A stretch of DNA of 42,220 bases from UMGS172 sp045587185 (GTDB lineage Bacteria > Bacillota > Clostridia > Oscillospirales > Acutalibacteraceae), in NCBI GenBank assembly GCA_045587185.1, contig JAZNBS010000026.1, forward strand, positions 1-42,220, given 5' to 3'. Positions 24,855 through 34,064 of this stretch are shown piece by piece. Position 1 is the stretch's first letter, and each line of letters starts with the position of its first letter. The notes beneath the pieces are model-generated. The model made no database searches, had not been told where the DNA came from, and saw only the letters and a list, made by a program, of their open reading frames with translations. Both the position numbers and the translations under genes were made by a program.

Positions 24855-25685
24855 TTGTCTTACAAAAATCTGATGGATATGCACGTTCATTCTGATAATT
24901 CGCACGATGCTCACCATTCTGTGACATTGGTTTGTGAAAAGGCGGTTGCCAAAGGTCTTCGTGCCATTGCCGTGACCGACCATTGCAATATTATTGACTA
25001 TTATAAGGACAAGCAGAACATCATTTGCCGTCAGGCAGCCTTTGAGGTCAAAAAAGCGGCCGACGTTTTCAACGGACAGTTGATAGTGTCAAGCGGTATT
25101 GAACTTGGCTCACCTGCGAGGGACAACGACGCCGTCAATGATGTCCTGAAAAACAAGTTTGACTTTGTTGTGGCATCCGTCCACCGTATAAAAGGTAAGA
25201 AGAAAAGTTTCAGACACTATGATTACAAGCGTGACACCAACCGTCCCGAACTGCTTGTTCCAAGATATCTTGACGAATTGATTGAAACGGCGCAATGGAA
25301 CGGATTTGACAGTCTTGCGCATTTTACATATCCGTTAAGATATTTCCCGCCGGAACAGTTGGCCGATTTTGATTTTTGGAAATACCGTGACAGAATTGAA
25401 ACGATTTTAAAAACCTTGGCTCAAAACGGCAAGGCTTTGGAGATAAATACCAAGTGCGAGCCTTATTTAATGAAAGGTAATACTTATAACTTCCATCCCG
25501 ACCTTGAAGTTGTAAAACTGTTTCGCGAACTTGGCGGAGAACACATAACAATAGGCTCGGATGCCCACAGCGCCCACGATGTCGGTAGCCGTTTGGAAGA
25601 TGCATATGATATGGTCACTGAAGCGGGATTTAAGTATGTAACACTTTATCAGCACAGAACACCGCTTCCTATTAAAATAATTTAA
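24855..25685 (+). CDS. PHP-domain phosphoesterase, histidinol-phosphatase-like
   Basis: The 276-residue protein has the metal-binding blocks of the PHP family in order: M-H-V-H-S-D-N-S-H-D near residue 10, T-D-H-C-N near 47, a conserved Glu in S-S-G-I-E-L, S-V-H-R near 112, and G-S-D-A-H-S-A-H-D near 235. Such proteins hydrolyse phosphomonoesters with a trinuclear metal centre. The TTG at 24855 has GGGGGTG 6-8 bases upstream; ATG 24873 would cut close to the first motif. No histidine biosynthesis genes lie nearby, so the true substrate may differ from histidinol phosphate. Confidence 0.85.
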   Translation: MSYKNLMDMHVHSDNSHDAHHSVTLVCEKAVAKGLRAIAVTDHCNIIDYYKDKQNIICRQAAFEVKKAADVFNGQLIVSSGIELGSPARDNDAVNDVLKNKFDFVVASVHRIKGKKKSFRHYDYKRDTNRPELLVPRYLDELIETAQWNGFDSLAHFTYPLRYFPPEQLADFDFWKYRDRIETILKTLAQNGKALEINTKCEPYLMKGNTYNFHPDLEVVKLFRELGGEHITIGSDAHSAHDVGSRLEDAYDMVTEAGFKYVTLYQHRTPLPIKII

Positions 25686-25696
25686 GGAGAAAATAT

Positions 25697-26179
25697 ATGA
25701 ACGTCAAATTGTTAAAACTGCTTTCAAAGAATGCGAGATACACATTGCACGAACTTTCGGTTATGAGCGGTCTTTCGGAAGATGAGGTCAAACAACAAGT
25801 CGGTGCAATGGAAAAAGAGGGTCTCATCCGCGGTTATAAGGCGGTAGTAGACTGGGAACGTCTTGACAGTGCTAAGGTATCGGCCATTATTGAACTCAAG
25901 GTTGAACCCCAACCCAACGTTGGCTTTGAGCAGATTGCCAACGAGGTCAAGAAGTATTCCGAGGTCGAGAGTGTTTATCTTATGTCTGGCGGTTATGACC
26001 TTTGCGTTATCGTTAAAGGCAAGACCTTCCAAGAGGTTGCTATGTTCGTTGCAAAACAGTTGGCACCTATGAAATACGTTGTTTCCACCGCAACACACTT
26101 CATTCTGCGCCGTTATAAGGAAATGGATATCGAACTTATCGGCGATGTAAAAGATGATAGGGAGAAGATTTCGTTTTGA
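25697..26179 (+). CDS. Lrp/AsnC-family transcriptional regulator
   Basis: The 160-residue protein has an N-terminal helix-turn-helix (residues 4-50, with S-V-M-S-G-L-S-E-D-E-V) and a C-terminal ligand-binding ASNC/RAM domain containing S-G-G-Y-D-L-C-V-I. A site AAGGAG precedes the ATG. Its stop overlaps the start of the aminotransferase gene, so it probably senses the amino acid that enzyme handles. Confidence 0.9.
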   Translation: MNVKLLKLLSKNARYTLHELSVMSGLSEDEVKQQVGAMEKEGLIRGYKAVVDWERLDSAKVSAIIELKVEPQPNVGFEQIANEVKKYSEVESVYLMSGGYDLCVIVKGKTFQEVAMFVAKQLAPMKYVVSTATHFILRRYKEMDIELIGDVKDDREKISF

Positions 26180-27348
26180 TCGATTATAATAAATTGTTGA
26201 ACCCCACGGTGCTTGAAATAAAGCCGTCGGGTATCAGAAAGTTTTTTGATATTGCCACCGATATGGACGATGTCATTTCTCTTGGAGTCGGTGAGCCCGA
26301 TTTCCAGACTCCGTGGCACATCCGTCAGGCGGGCATAAAGTCTTTGCAAGACGGCAAAACAAAATACACCTCAAACTGGGGTATTATGGAACTTCGCAAG
26401 GCTGTAAGTCAATATATGAAAGAACTCATAGGCTGTGATTATGACCCGTCATCCGAGGTTTTGATTTCGGTCGGCGGCAGTGAGGCTATTGATGCCGCTG
26501 TCCGTGCTATTGTCGGCACCGATGACGAGGTACTTATAGTTCAACCAAGTTTTGTTTGCTATGAGCCTATAGTAAAACTGGCAGGGGGTGTGCCGGTCAT
26601 AATCCCCACTAAGGCGGAAAATCAGTTCAGGCTGACGGCTGAGGAACTCAAAAGCCATATTACAGACCGCACCAAACTGCTCATACTGCCTTATCCCGGC
26701 AACCCCACAGGTGCCATTATGGAACGCCGCGACCTTGAGGCTTTGGCCCAAGTTTTGAGGGGTACCGATATAGCCGTGGTTTCGGACGAAATATATTCCG
26801 AACTTACATATACGGGCAAAAGCCATGTTTCCATTGCATCAATAGAAGGTATGCAAGAAAGAACCGTTGTTATCAACGGCTTTTCCAAGACCTATTCTAT
26901 GACGGGCTGGCGTTTGGGGTATGCCTGCGGTCCTGCACCTATTTTGAGTCAGATGACAAAAATTCATCAGTTTGCCATTATGTCGGCTCCTACAACGTCG
27001 CAGTATGCCGCTATTGAGGCTTTGAAAAACGGACGTTCGGATATTGAGGCAATGGTCGAGGAGTATGATATGCGCCGCCGACTTATTGTTGACGGATTTA
27101 ACGCTTTGGGACTTGAATGCTTTGAGCCAAAAGGTGCTTTCTATGCCTTCCCTTGTATTAAATCCACGGGTCTTTCGTCTGAGGAATTCTGCGAGCGTCT
27201 GCTTTACACCAAAAAGGTTGCAATCGTTCCGGGTAATGCTTTCGGAGAAAGCGGTGAAGGTCACGTAAGGGCATCCTATTGCTATTCGGTGGACCACATT
27301 AAAGAGGCTTTGAGACGTATCGGCGAATTTTTGGAAGAAATAAAATGA
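26176..27348 (+). CDS. Aminotransferase class I/II (aspartate aminotransferase fold type I)
   Basis: This 390-residue PLP enzyme carries G-V-G-E-P-D-F near residue 37, Y-P-G-N-P-T-G near 173, S-D-E-I-Y near 203 and the Schiff-base lysine in G-F-S-K-T-Y-S-M-T-G-W-R near 235. These are standard for AspC/PatA-like enzymes. The TTG start at 26176 overlaps the upstream TGA, and the end overlaps ispE (ATGA), so lrp, this gene and ispE are translationally coupled. The amino acid specificity is not evident; aromatic or branched-chain substrates and aspartate are all possible. Confidence 0.9.
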   Translation: MIDYNKLLNPTVLEIKPSGIRKFFDIATDMDDVISLGVGEPDFQTPWHIRQAGIKSLQDGKTKYTSNWGIMELRKAVSQYMKELIGCDYDPSSEVLISVGGSEAIDAAVRAIVGTDDEVLIVQPSFVCYEPIVKLAGGVPVIIPTKAENQFRLTAEELKSHITDRTKLLILPYPGNPTGAIMERRDLEALAQVLRGTDIAVVSDEIYSELTYTGKSHVSIASIEGMQERTVVINGFSKTYSMTGWRLGYACGPAPILSQMTKIHQFAIMSAPTTSQYAAIEALKNGRSDIEAMVEEYDMRRRLIVDGFNALGLECFEPKGAFYAFPCIKSTGLSSEEFCERLLYTKKVAIVPGNAFGESGEGHVRASYCYSVDHIKEALRRIGEFLEEIK

Positions 27349-28199
27349 AGATAAAGGCTAATGCTAAGGTCAATTTGTCACTTGATGTAACAGGTAAACG
27401 GGCAGACGGATATCACACGCTTTGCTCGGTATTTCAGTCGGTTTCGCTTGGTGATTATCTGACGGTGGAGTTGTCCGATTCTGTCACTGTAACCTGTTCT
27501 GACACTGACTTAAACGGTGAGGACAATCTTTGCTTTAAATCGGCACAACTATTTTTTGAAAAGACCGGTATTAAGCGGGGTGCCGATATTTATATTGAAA
27601 AGCACATCCCTAAGGCAGGCGGACTTGGCGGAGGCAGTGCCGATGCCGCCGCTAGTTTGTTTGCTTTGAATGAACTTTGTGGCCGACCACTAAAAACTGA
27701 GGAACTTTTGGAAATGGCATTGCAACTCGGTGCGGATGTTCCGTTTTGTTTGTTGGGCGGAACCAAATTGTGTGAGGGAATAGGCGAGATTATGACCGAC
27801 CTTTCACCGTTGCCCGACTGTTGGTTGGTAATTGCCAAAAAGGGTCAGAAATCTTCAACGGGTGATATGTACCGTGCTTTGGATTCGGGATTGGAACGTA
27901 AACGGCCCGATACCGAGAGTATCATAGACGGACTGAACAAAGGACATTTGAAAAGTGCTTTAAAGGGTGCTTATAACTGTTTTGAGTCTGTCTGCGATGC
28001 GGATGTTTTGACTGACGTTAGGCAAATAGCCCAACAGATGTCGGCAATATATTGCGGACTTTCGGGAGCAGGTCCCTCGGTTATAACGGTGTTTGAGAAC
28101 CAAGCATTTGCCACCGTCTTTGCAAAACTGCTAACCGAAAAAGGTTTTTTGGCTTTTGTTTGCCAACCTTGTCACTACGGTGTAGAAATAATTGAATAA
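27345..28199 (+). CDS. ispE: 4-diphosphocytidyl-2-C-methyl-D-erythritol kinase
   Basis: This GHMP kinase phosphorylates CDP-methylerythritol in the MEP isoprenoid pathway. The 284-residue protein begins A-K-A-N-V-K-like (K-A-N-A-K-V-N-L-S-L-D-V) with the substrate lysine. The ATP loop P-K-A-G-G-L-G-G-G-S-A-D-A-A-A is near residues 89-103, and the third GHMP motif G-L-S-G-A-G-P-S-V is near residue 240. Its ATG overlaps the aminotransferase stop. It is followed by the hairpin that covers the spoIIR ribosome site. Confidence 0.95.
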   Translation: MKIKANAKVNLSLDVTGKRADGYHTLCSVFQSVSLGDYLTVELSDSVTVTCSDTDLNGEDNLCFKSAQLFFEKTGIKRGADIYIEKHIPKAGGLGGGSADAAASLFALNELCGRPLKTEELLEMALQLGADVPFCLLGGTKLCEGIGEIMTDLSPLPDCWLVIAKKGQKSSTGDMYRALDSGLERKRPDTESIIDGLNKGHLKSALKGAYNCFESVCDADVLTDVRQIAQQMSAIYCGLSGAGPSVITVFENQAFATVFAKLLTEKGFLAFVCQPCHYGVEIIE

Positions 28200-28203
28200 T
28201 TTG

Positions 28204-28257
28204 AAACACTTCTGCCAATATTTTCCTTGAAAAGAAAATATGACAGGAGTGTTTTTT
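28204..28257 (+). promoter_or_regulatory. Terminator-like hairpin that contains the spoIIR ribosome binding site
   Basis: The left arm at 28204-28225 pairs with the right arm at 28234-28254 through blocks AAACACT/AGTGTTT and ATATTTTC/GAAAATAT with small internal mismatches. The right arm holds the AGGAG site (28245-28249), and a T run at 28252-28257 touches the ATG at 28258. It looks like an ispE terminator and also masks translation of spoIIR on read-through RNA. Confidence 0.65.
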
Positions 28258-28905
28258 ATGCAGTTACTTAAAAAAATTATTAAACATATTGACCGTTCGG
28301 CGGCAATAAGGGCCGTTGCGGCAGCACTGGTGTTGGTGTTGACAATGAGCATCTGCGGTTTTGATGCGAGATGCGATGAAATACGTGAAAACGTATTGAG
28401 ACTTCACGTTCTTGCTAACTCTGACAGTGAGGCAGATCAAGCCCTGAAATTAAAGGTGCGTGATGCGTTGCTGATTAAATCAGAAAACGTATTTAAAAAT
28501 TGCAACAATGAAAGCGAAGCGGTGGCACAGGCCCAAAAGCATCTTGAGGATTTCAGGGAAACGGCTTTGCAGGTCATTGCCGATAGCGGTTACCAATACT
28601 CCGTTAAGGTTGAGGTTGCCGAGACCTGGTTTGAAACAAGGGATTATGAAGATTTTTCTTTGCCTGCGGGCACATATGAGGCCCTAAGGGTCATAATAGG
28701 TGAGGGCAATGGTCACAACTGGTGGTGCGTTATGTTCCCGAGCATTTGCCTACCTGCCGCCTCACGCGAAACCCAAGATTTTAAAGGCGTTCTGGATGAT
28801 GGAACTGCGGATATCGTTGAGCAACCAAAACGCTATAAGGCGCGTTTTAAGGTTGTTGAAATCTTTGAAAAAGCACGTAAAAGTATTGCCGATATCTTCA
28901 AGTGA
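28258..28905 (+). CDS. spoIIR: Stage II sporulation protein R
   Basis: In Bacillus, SpoIIR is made in the forespore, secreted, and triggers SpoIIGA to activate sigma-E in the mother cell. The protein of about 215 residues starts with a basic segment and a signal anchor near residues 17-35. The family block L-R-L-H-V-L-A-N-S-D-S-E-A-D-Q comes next, then L-K-V-R-D-A-L-L and W-W-C-V-M-F-P-S-I-C. ATG 28258 is chosen over ATG 28240 because AGGAG lies 8 bases before it. It is direct evidence that the organism belongs to an endospore-forming lineage. Confidence 0.93.
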   Translation: MQLLKKIIKHIDRSAAIRAVAAALVLVLTMSICGFDARCDEIRENVLRLHVLANSDSEADQALKLKVRDALLIKSENVFKNCNNESEAVAQAQKHLEDFRETALQVIADSGYQYSVKVEVAETWFETRDYEDFSLPAGTYEALRVIIGEGNGHNWWCVMFPSICLPAASRETQDFKGVLDDGTADIVEQPKRYKARFKVVEIFEKARKSIADIFK

Positions 28906-28935
28906 CAAAAAAATGTTATTTTTTTTAAAAAATGC

Positions 28936-28964
28936 TTGCATTTTTATTAAAGTTGTGGTATTAT
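28936..28964 (+). promoter_or_regulatory. Promoter of rpmE
   Basis: TTGCAT at 28936-28941 and TATTAT at 28959-28964 have a 17-base gap, 38 bases before the rpmE start. Confidence 0.65.
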
Positions 28965-29002
28965 TCCATTACTGATGTGAAGAAAAGGAGAGGGGTGACA
29001 AC

Positions 29003-29209
29003 ATGAAAGAGGGTATTCATCCGCAGTATGAGACAGTTGTTGTAAAGTGTGCTTGCGGAGCTGAGTTTGAAACTCGCTCGACAAAGAAAGATATCCGTTT
29101 GGATATTTGTTCCAAGTGTCATCCGTTTTTTACCGGCAGACAGAAACTTGTTGATACCGGTGGTCGCGTAGACAGATTCAAAAAACGTTTTGGCTTGGAT
29201 GCTAAATAA
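29003..29209 (+). CDS. rpmE: Ribosomal protein L31, zinc-binding form
   Basis: The 68-residue protein has the four zinc cysteines C16, C18, C36 and C39, and the family blocks G-I-H-P, H-P-F-[FY]-T-G-R-Q-K and D-T-G-G-R-V-D-R-F. A strong GGAGAGG site precedes the ATG. It is transcribed alone between a promoter and a terminator. Confidence 0.97.
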   Translation: MKEGIHPQYETVVVKCACGAEFETRSTKKDIRLDICSKCHPFFTGRQKLVDTGGRVDRFKKRFGLDAK

Positions 29210-29225
29210 TTGTTTCAAATCTTTG

Positions 29226-29257
29226 GCCGCAGTTGTACTTTGCAACTGCGGCTTTTG
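29226..29257 (+). terminator. Terminator of rpmE
   Basis: GCCGCAGTTG at 29226-29235 and its complement at 29243-29252 form a 10-bp perfect stem, followed by TTTT. Confidence 0.88.
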
Positions 29258-29281
29258 ATTTCGATGTGAGAGGTGACAACT

Positions 29282-29899
29282 TTGAGTTACAAGACGGTTA
29301 GAACGGCGGCAACGGCGGAATATGAGGAAAAACGTTCAAGGTTTATAGGCTCGGTTATTCCTTGCAAGACCGAACAGGAGGCTTTGAACCATATTGCCAA
29401 AGTCAAATCCGAGAACTTTGGTGCAAGACACAATGTTTATGCCTATATTTTAAGGGATAATAACATCGCACGTTTTTCGGATGACGGTGAGCCTCATTCA
29501 ACTGCAGGAATGCCGACTTTGGAGGTTCTCAAAAAGCAGGGTCTGGTTGACTGTTGCGTTGTTACCACACGCTATTTCGGCGGAGTTTTGCTTGGCACGG
29601 GTGGACTTGTGAGGGCCTATACCGCTGCCGCAAGAATGGCGGTTGAGGCGGCGGGAGTTGCATTGATGCGCGAGTGCTATGAGTGTTCGGTCGGTTGTCC
29701 TTATTCTGACCACAGTCAGGTTGAGCGTGTTATCTCAGAATGCGGCGGCAAGGTCACAGGGTGTGATTTTACGCACGAAGTCACGGTCAGATTTTCCGTT
29801 ACGGCAGAAGACTATGAAAAACTGACTCCAAAATTTGCCGATGTCTTCTGCGGAAGACTGACTGTAGAGAAATTGAGCACAGGTTACGCCGAAGTTTGA
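29282..29899 (+). CDS. YigZ/IMPACT family protein (UPF0029)
   Basis: The protein of about 206 residues has the YigZ N-terminal domain with R-S-R-F-I-G-like K-R-S-R-F-I-G-S, then A-R-H-N-V-Y-A-Y, D-D-G-E-P-H-S-T-A-G-M-P and R-Y-F-G-G-V-L-L-G-T-G-G-L-V-R-A-Y. A ferredoxin-like C-terminal half follows. The eukaryotic relative IMPACT binds Gcn1; the bacterial role is unclear. TTG 29282 has GAGAGG (29268-29273) at good distance; a GTG at 29273 overlaps that site. Confidence 0.9.
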   Translation: MSYKTVRTAATAEYEEKRSRFIGSVIPCKTEQEALNHIAKVKSENFGARHNVYAYILRDNNIARFSDDGEPHSTAGMPTLEVLKKQGLVDCCVVTTRYFGGVLLGTGGLVRAYTAAARMAVEAAGVALMRECYECSVGCPYSDHSQVERVISECGGKVTGCDFTHEVTVRFSVTAEDYEKLTPKFADVFCGRLTVEKLSTGYAEV

Positions 29900-29965
29900 T
29901 TAAATTTTATAAAATATTAGCGAAAATTAAAGTATTTTAAAAATTTTTTACGAATAATAAGATAA

Positions 29966-30018
29966 GGGACAAATATTTGCCACGTGTCCCCGTTTTGGAA
30001 CTTGTGAGCAGATATAAT
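29966..30018 (+). promoter_or_regulatory. Possible operator and -10 element upstream of dnaG
   Basis: GGGACA at 29966-29971 and TGTCCC at 29985-29990 form a 6-bp inverted repeat, and TATAAT lies at 30013-30018. There is no recognisable -35 hexamer at the normal distance; the repeat occupies that place, so an activator-dependent promoter is possible. Confidence 0.35.
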
Positions 30019-30040
30019 ATATGTAAAAGGGGTGAGATGT

Positions 30041-31837
30041 ATGGCGTTGCCACAGGACTTTTTGATGGAACTTAAATACCGCAATGATATCGAGTCGGTT
30101 CTCTCGCCATACATTGCGCTTAAAAGAAGGGGAAGCAACCTTGTGGGGCTGTGCCCTTTCCATAATGAGAAAACCCCCTCGTTCACGGTATACCCCGAAA
30201 ATGGTTCGTATTACTGTTTCGGTTGCGGTAAGGGTGGAGACATTATCACCTTTACAATGCAGATGGAAAACCTTGATTATATCGATGCAATCAGAAAACT
30301 TGCTGAAAAGGCGGGTCTTCGAATGCCTGAGGATAACCGAGACGACAAGGAACTGAAACTGAAAAACGATATTTATGCGGTTAATGCAGAGGCGGGAAGA
30401 TTTTTTCACTCGGTTTTGATGAGCCCCAAAGGCAAGGCAGGTCTTGATTACTTTTTAGGCAGAGGCCTGAGTCTTAAAACTATAAAACGGTTTGGTCTTG
30501 GATTTGCTCCCGATGATTGGCATGCACTTCACAATCATTTGAGGGAAAAAGGTTTTACCGATTACGTTATTTCGGCGGCCGACCTTGTTGGTAAATCTGA
30601 AAAGAAGGACAAGTTCGGTAAAAACATAACATATGACCGATTCCGCAACCGTATAATGTTCCCTATAATCAACATACACGGCAAGGTTATCGGATTTAGC
30701 GGACGGGCTATGCCGGGCAATGAAAAACAGGGCGGTAAGTACATAAACACGTCGGACACGTCTGTTTATAAAAAAAGTCATAATATGTTTGCTCTGAATT
30801 ATGCCAAGGCTGTCTGCTCAAAGCAGGCTATATTGGTTGAAGGTAATATGGATGTTATTGCGCTTCACCAAGCGGGTTTTGAAACGGCCGTGGCGGCGTT
30901 GGGCACCTCATTCACCGAGGAACAGGCAAGACTTTTGTCTCGCTACACCAAAGAGGTTGTGCTGACAATGGATGCTGACTCGGCAGGTGAAAAAGCAACC
31001 GACCGCGCATTGGAAATTCTTGATAAGGTCGGTGTGGATATACGGGTTTTGCGATTGCCTGACTGTAAAGACCCCGACGAATTTATTAAAAAGTATGGCA
31101 ATGCAAGGTTTCAAAAACTGCTTGACAGTGCGATGAGTGCTATCGAGTATCGCTTGCTTATTGCCGCAAGAGAGATTGACCTTTCGGCGGTTGACGGTAA
31201 ACTTAAATACCTCAACAAAGCATGTGAGGTTTTGGCGGCACTAAATGATCCGATTGCGATTGACCTTTATACAGGTAGACTTGCGGTAAAATACGGCGCT
31301 TCAAAAGAACGGCTTTTGAATGTTGTAAAAAACGCACAGGACAAGCGTCATAACTCGGATGCACGCCGTGAACTCAAGGAACTGAACTCAGCGGTTGTTA
31401 TCCAAAAGAATGAGGTCAATCCTCAAAAGCAGAAGTTCTTACGTGCGGCAGTGGCCGAAGAAGCGGTTATATCGGTGCTGATAAGACACCCCGACGTTTT
31501 GGATAACGTCAGGAACCGACTTGACCCGTCAGATTTTTTGACCGATTTTAACCGTAAACTGTATGAGCGTGTGCTTGAAATACTGTCAACCGGACATGGC
31601 TTTGATTCGGTTTTGTTGGGTGAGGGTTTTAACGCTGAGGAAATCGGTTATATAACCAAAATGTTGACGGTTGGCACCGCAAATGAGAATTTTGAAAAGG
31701 TTCTGGATGACAGTATTAAGGTGGTGCTCGCAGAACGCAAAGCCGCCGATGAGCCGAAAATGACAGAACTCAGCGATAACGAGTGGGCCGAAGCAATGGC
31801 GGCACTCAGTAAGGATAAAAAGAAAAAACCGATATGA
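30041..31837 (+). CDS. dnaG: DNA primase
   Basis: The enzyme makes RNA primers at the replication fork. The 598-residue protein has a CHC2 zinc finger at about residues 37-65 (C-P-F-H-N-E-K-T-P-S-F and C-F-G-C-G). The catalytic core carries the TOPRIM residues V-E-G-N-M-D-V near 275 and T-M-D-A-D-S-A-G-E near 307. A helicase-binding C-terminal part ends in lysines. ATG 30041 has AAGGGGTGAG upstream. It is 31 bases before rpoD, the usual primase-sigma pairing. Confidence 0.96.
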   Translation: MALPQDFLMELKYRNDIESVLSPYIALKRRGSNLVGLCPFHNEKTPSFTVYPENGSYYCFGCGKGGDIITFTMQMENLDYIDAIRKLAEKAGLRMPEDNRDDKELKLKNDIYAVNAEAGRFFHSVLMSPKGKAGLDYFLGRGLSLKTIKRFGLGFAPDDWHALHNHLREKGFTDYVISAADLVGKSEKKDKFGKNITYDRFRNRIMFPIINIHGKVIGFSGRAMPGNEKQGGKYINTSDTSVYKKSHNMFALNYAKAVCSKQAILVEGNMDVIALHQAGFETAVAALGTSFTEEQARLLSRYTKEVVLTMDADSAGEKATDRALEILDKVGVDIRVLRLPDCKDPDEFIKKYGNARFQKLLDSAMSAIEYRLLIAAREIDLSAVDGKLKYLNKACEVLAALNDPIAIDLYTGRLAVKYGASKERLLNVVKNAQDKRHNSDARRELKELNSAVVIQKNEVNPQKQKFLRAAVAEEAVISVLIRHPDVLDNVRNRLDPSDFLTDFNRKLYERVLEILSTGHGFDSVLLGEGFNAEEIGYITKMLTVGTANENFEKVLDDSIKVVLAERKAADEPKMTELSDNEWAEAMAALSKDKKKKPI

Positions 31838-31868
31838 TTTCGGTTGGGATAAACAGGGGGAAATGAAA

Positions 31869-32969
<1,101 letters not shown>

Positions 32970-32987
32970 ATTTCGGAGTGGATAATT

Positions 32988-33239
32988 TTGAAATACACAT
33001 ATAATACTAAAGGTGTCTGCTCAAGCACCATTACCTTTGAAATTGAAAACGATGTTGTACAGTCGGTGCAGTTTGTAGGCGGTTGTAACGGAAATCTTAA
33101 AGGCATAGCATCGTTGGTTGTCGGAATGAGGGTCGATGATGTTATTGAGCGTTTAGAGGGGATAAGATGCGGTTTTAAGTCCACATCCTGTCCCGACCAA
33201 CTTGCCAAGGCTCTGAAAGGCGCCAAGCAAAACGGTTAG
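32988..33239 (+). CDS. TSCPD-domain protein (four-cysteine, TIGR03905-like)
   Basis: The 83-residue protein has C-S-S near residue 11, G-G-C-N-G-N near 32, G-I-R-C-G near 60 and T-S-C-P-D-Q near 66, the TSCPD signature. A similar domain is found at the end of some class II ribonucleotide reductases; free-standing versions have no settled role. The TTG start has GGAGTGG upstream. It follows rpoD by 18 bases, probably in the same transcript. Confidence 0.88.
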   Translation: MKYTYNTKGVCSSTITFEIENDVVQSVQFVGGCNGNLKGIASLVVGMRVDDVIERLEGIRCGFKSTSCPDQLAKALKGAKQNG

Positions 33240-33257
33240 AATTTAAAGGAAAGTAAG

Positions 33258-33815
33258 GTGACAAGAATGTTCGATGAAGATATCAAAATTGCTGACCTTG
33301 GTAAAGACAAGCCTAAAAAGAATGAGCATCAAAAGGTTATGGATGAGTATACCCGCGAAAGTGCCAAAGGTAACATTGAAAAGGCCAAGGAACTCGGCAA
33401 ACTTCTCGCAAAAGAAGTTGTTGCAAGACTTGACAGTTTCCCCGTTGATGAGGATGAGGGCGATAATGTCAATCTATCAGTTCAGAGAGGTGTTATGATG
33501 ACATTTGCCGCCGTCGTTGCGCTTGAGGAAAACATAATGAGTGAGGTTGTGCATCAGACTGCCGAAAACAGTTTTAATTCCGAACTTGAAAAACTGTCAC
33601 CCGATATTTATAAAGCGGTTTCGGATTCGGGCGCGTTCTCGTTTTACTATCTTGCATACCGCCGCGGAACCGAAGTTGTCCGCCGTATGGGGCAGACATT
33701 TGCAATGCTCTGCTCACACGATGGCGACCCCGTTTATCACGAACTTGGTGAGGCTATCTACTGCTGGTTCAAATCCTTTGCAGAGAAAAAGTATGCCGAT
33801 TCGGGTATAAATTAA
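33258..33815 (+). CDS. Uncharacterised soluble protein
   Basis: The 185-residue protein starts with a charged, lysine-rich segment and continues as an all-helical protein with no membrane segment. The block M-T-F-A-A-V-V-A-L-E-E-N near residue 75 and the end G-E-A-I-Y-C-W-F-K-S-F-A look conserved in style, but I know no family for them. The GTG at 33258 has AAAGGA upstream; an ATG at 33267 is an alternative. It lies between the TSCPD and DUF1858 genes in the core run. Confidence 0.65.
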   Translation: MTRMFDEDIKIADLGKDKPKKNEHQKVMDEYTRESAKGNIEKAKELGKLLAKEVVARLDSFPVDEDEGDNVNLSVQRGVMMTFAAVVALEENIMSEVVHQTAENSFNSELEKLSPDIYKAVSDSGAFSFYYLAYRRGTEVVRRMGQTFAMLCSHDGDPVYHELGEAIYCWFKSFAEKKYADSGIN

Positions 33816-33863
33816 CATATAAAGTTAAAAACTTTAATTGAACAATAATTGGAGGTATTTAAA

Positions 33864-34064
33864 ATGAAGGTTACAAAAGATATGGTTATCGGAGATGTTC
33901 TCGATATGGACAGAGGAACTGCTCAGTTCTTCTTTGAAATTGGTATGCATTGCCTTGGCTGCCCTGCTTCTCGCGGAGAGTCTATTGAGGATGCCTGCAA
34001 GGTTCACGGGACCGATTGTGATGCTCTGCTTGAGAAAATTAACGCTTATTTGGAGAGAAAATAA
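33864..34064 (+). CDS. DUF1858-domain protein
   Basis: The 66-residue protein has the DUF1858 pattern: T-K-D-M-V-I-G-D-V-L near the start, then F-F-E-I-G-M-H-C-L-G-C-P-A-S. The two conserved cysteines probably bind metal or act in redox chemistry. Function is not established. GGAGGT lies 7 bases before the ATG. Its stop overlaps the trmK start (TAATG). Confidence 0.9.
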   Translation: MKVTKDMVIGDVLDMDRGTAQFFFEIGMHCLGCPASRGESIEDACKVHGTDCDALLEKINAYLERK

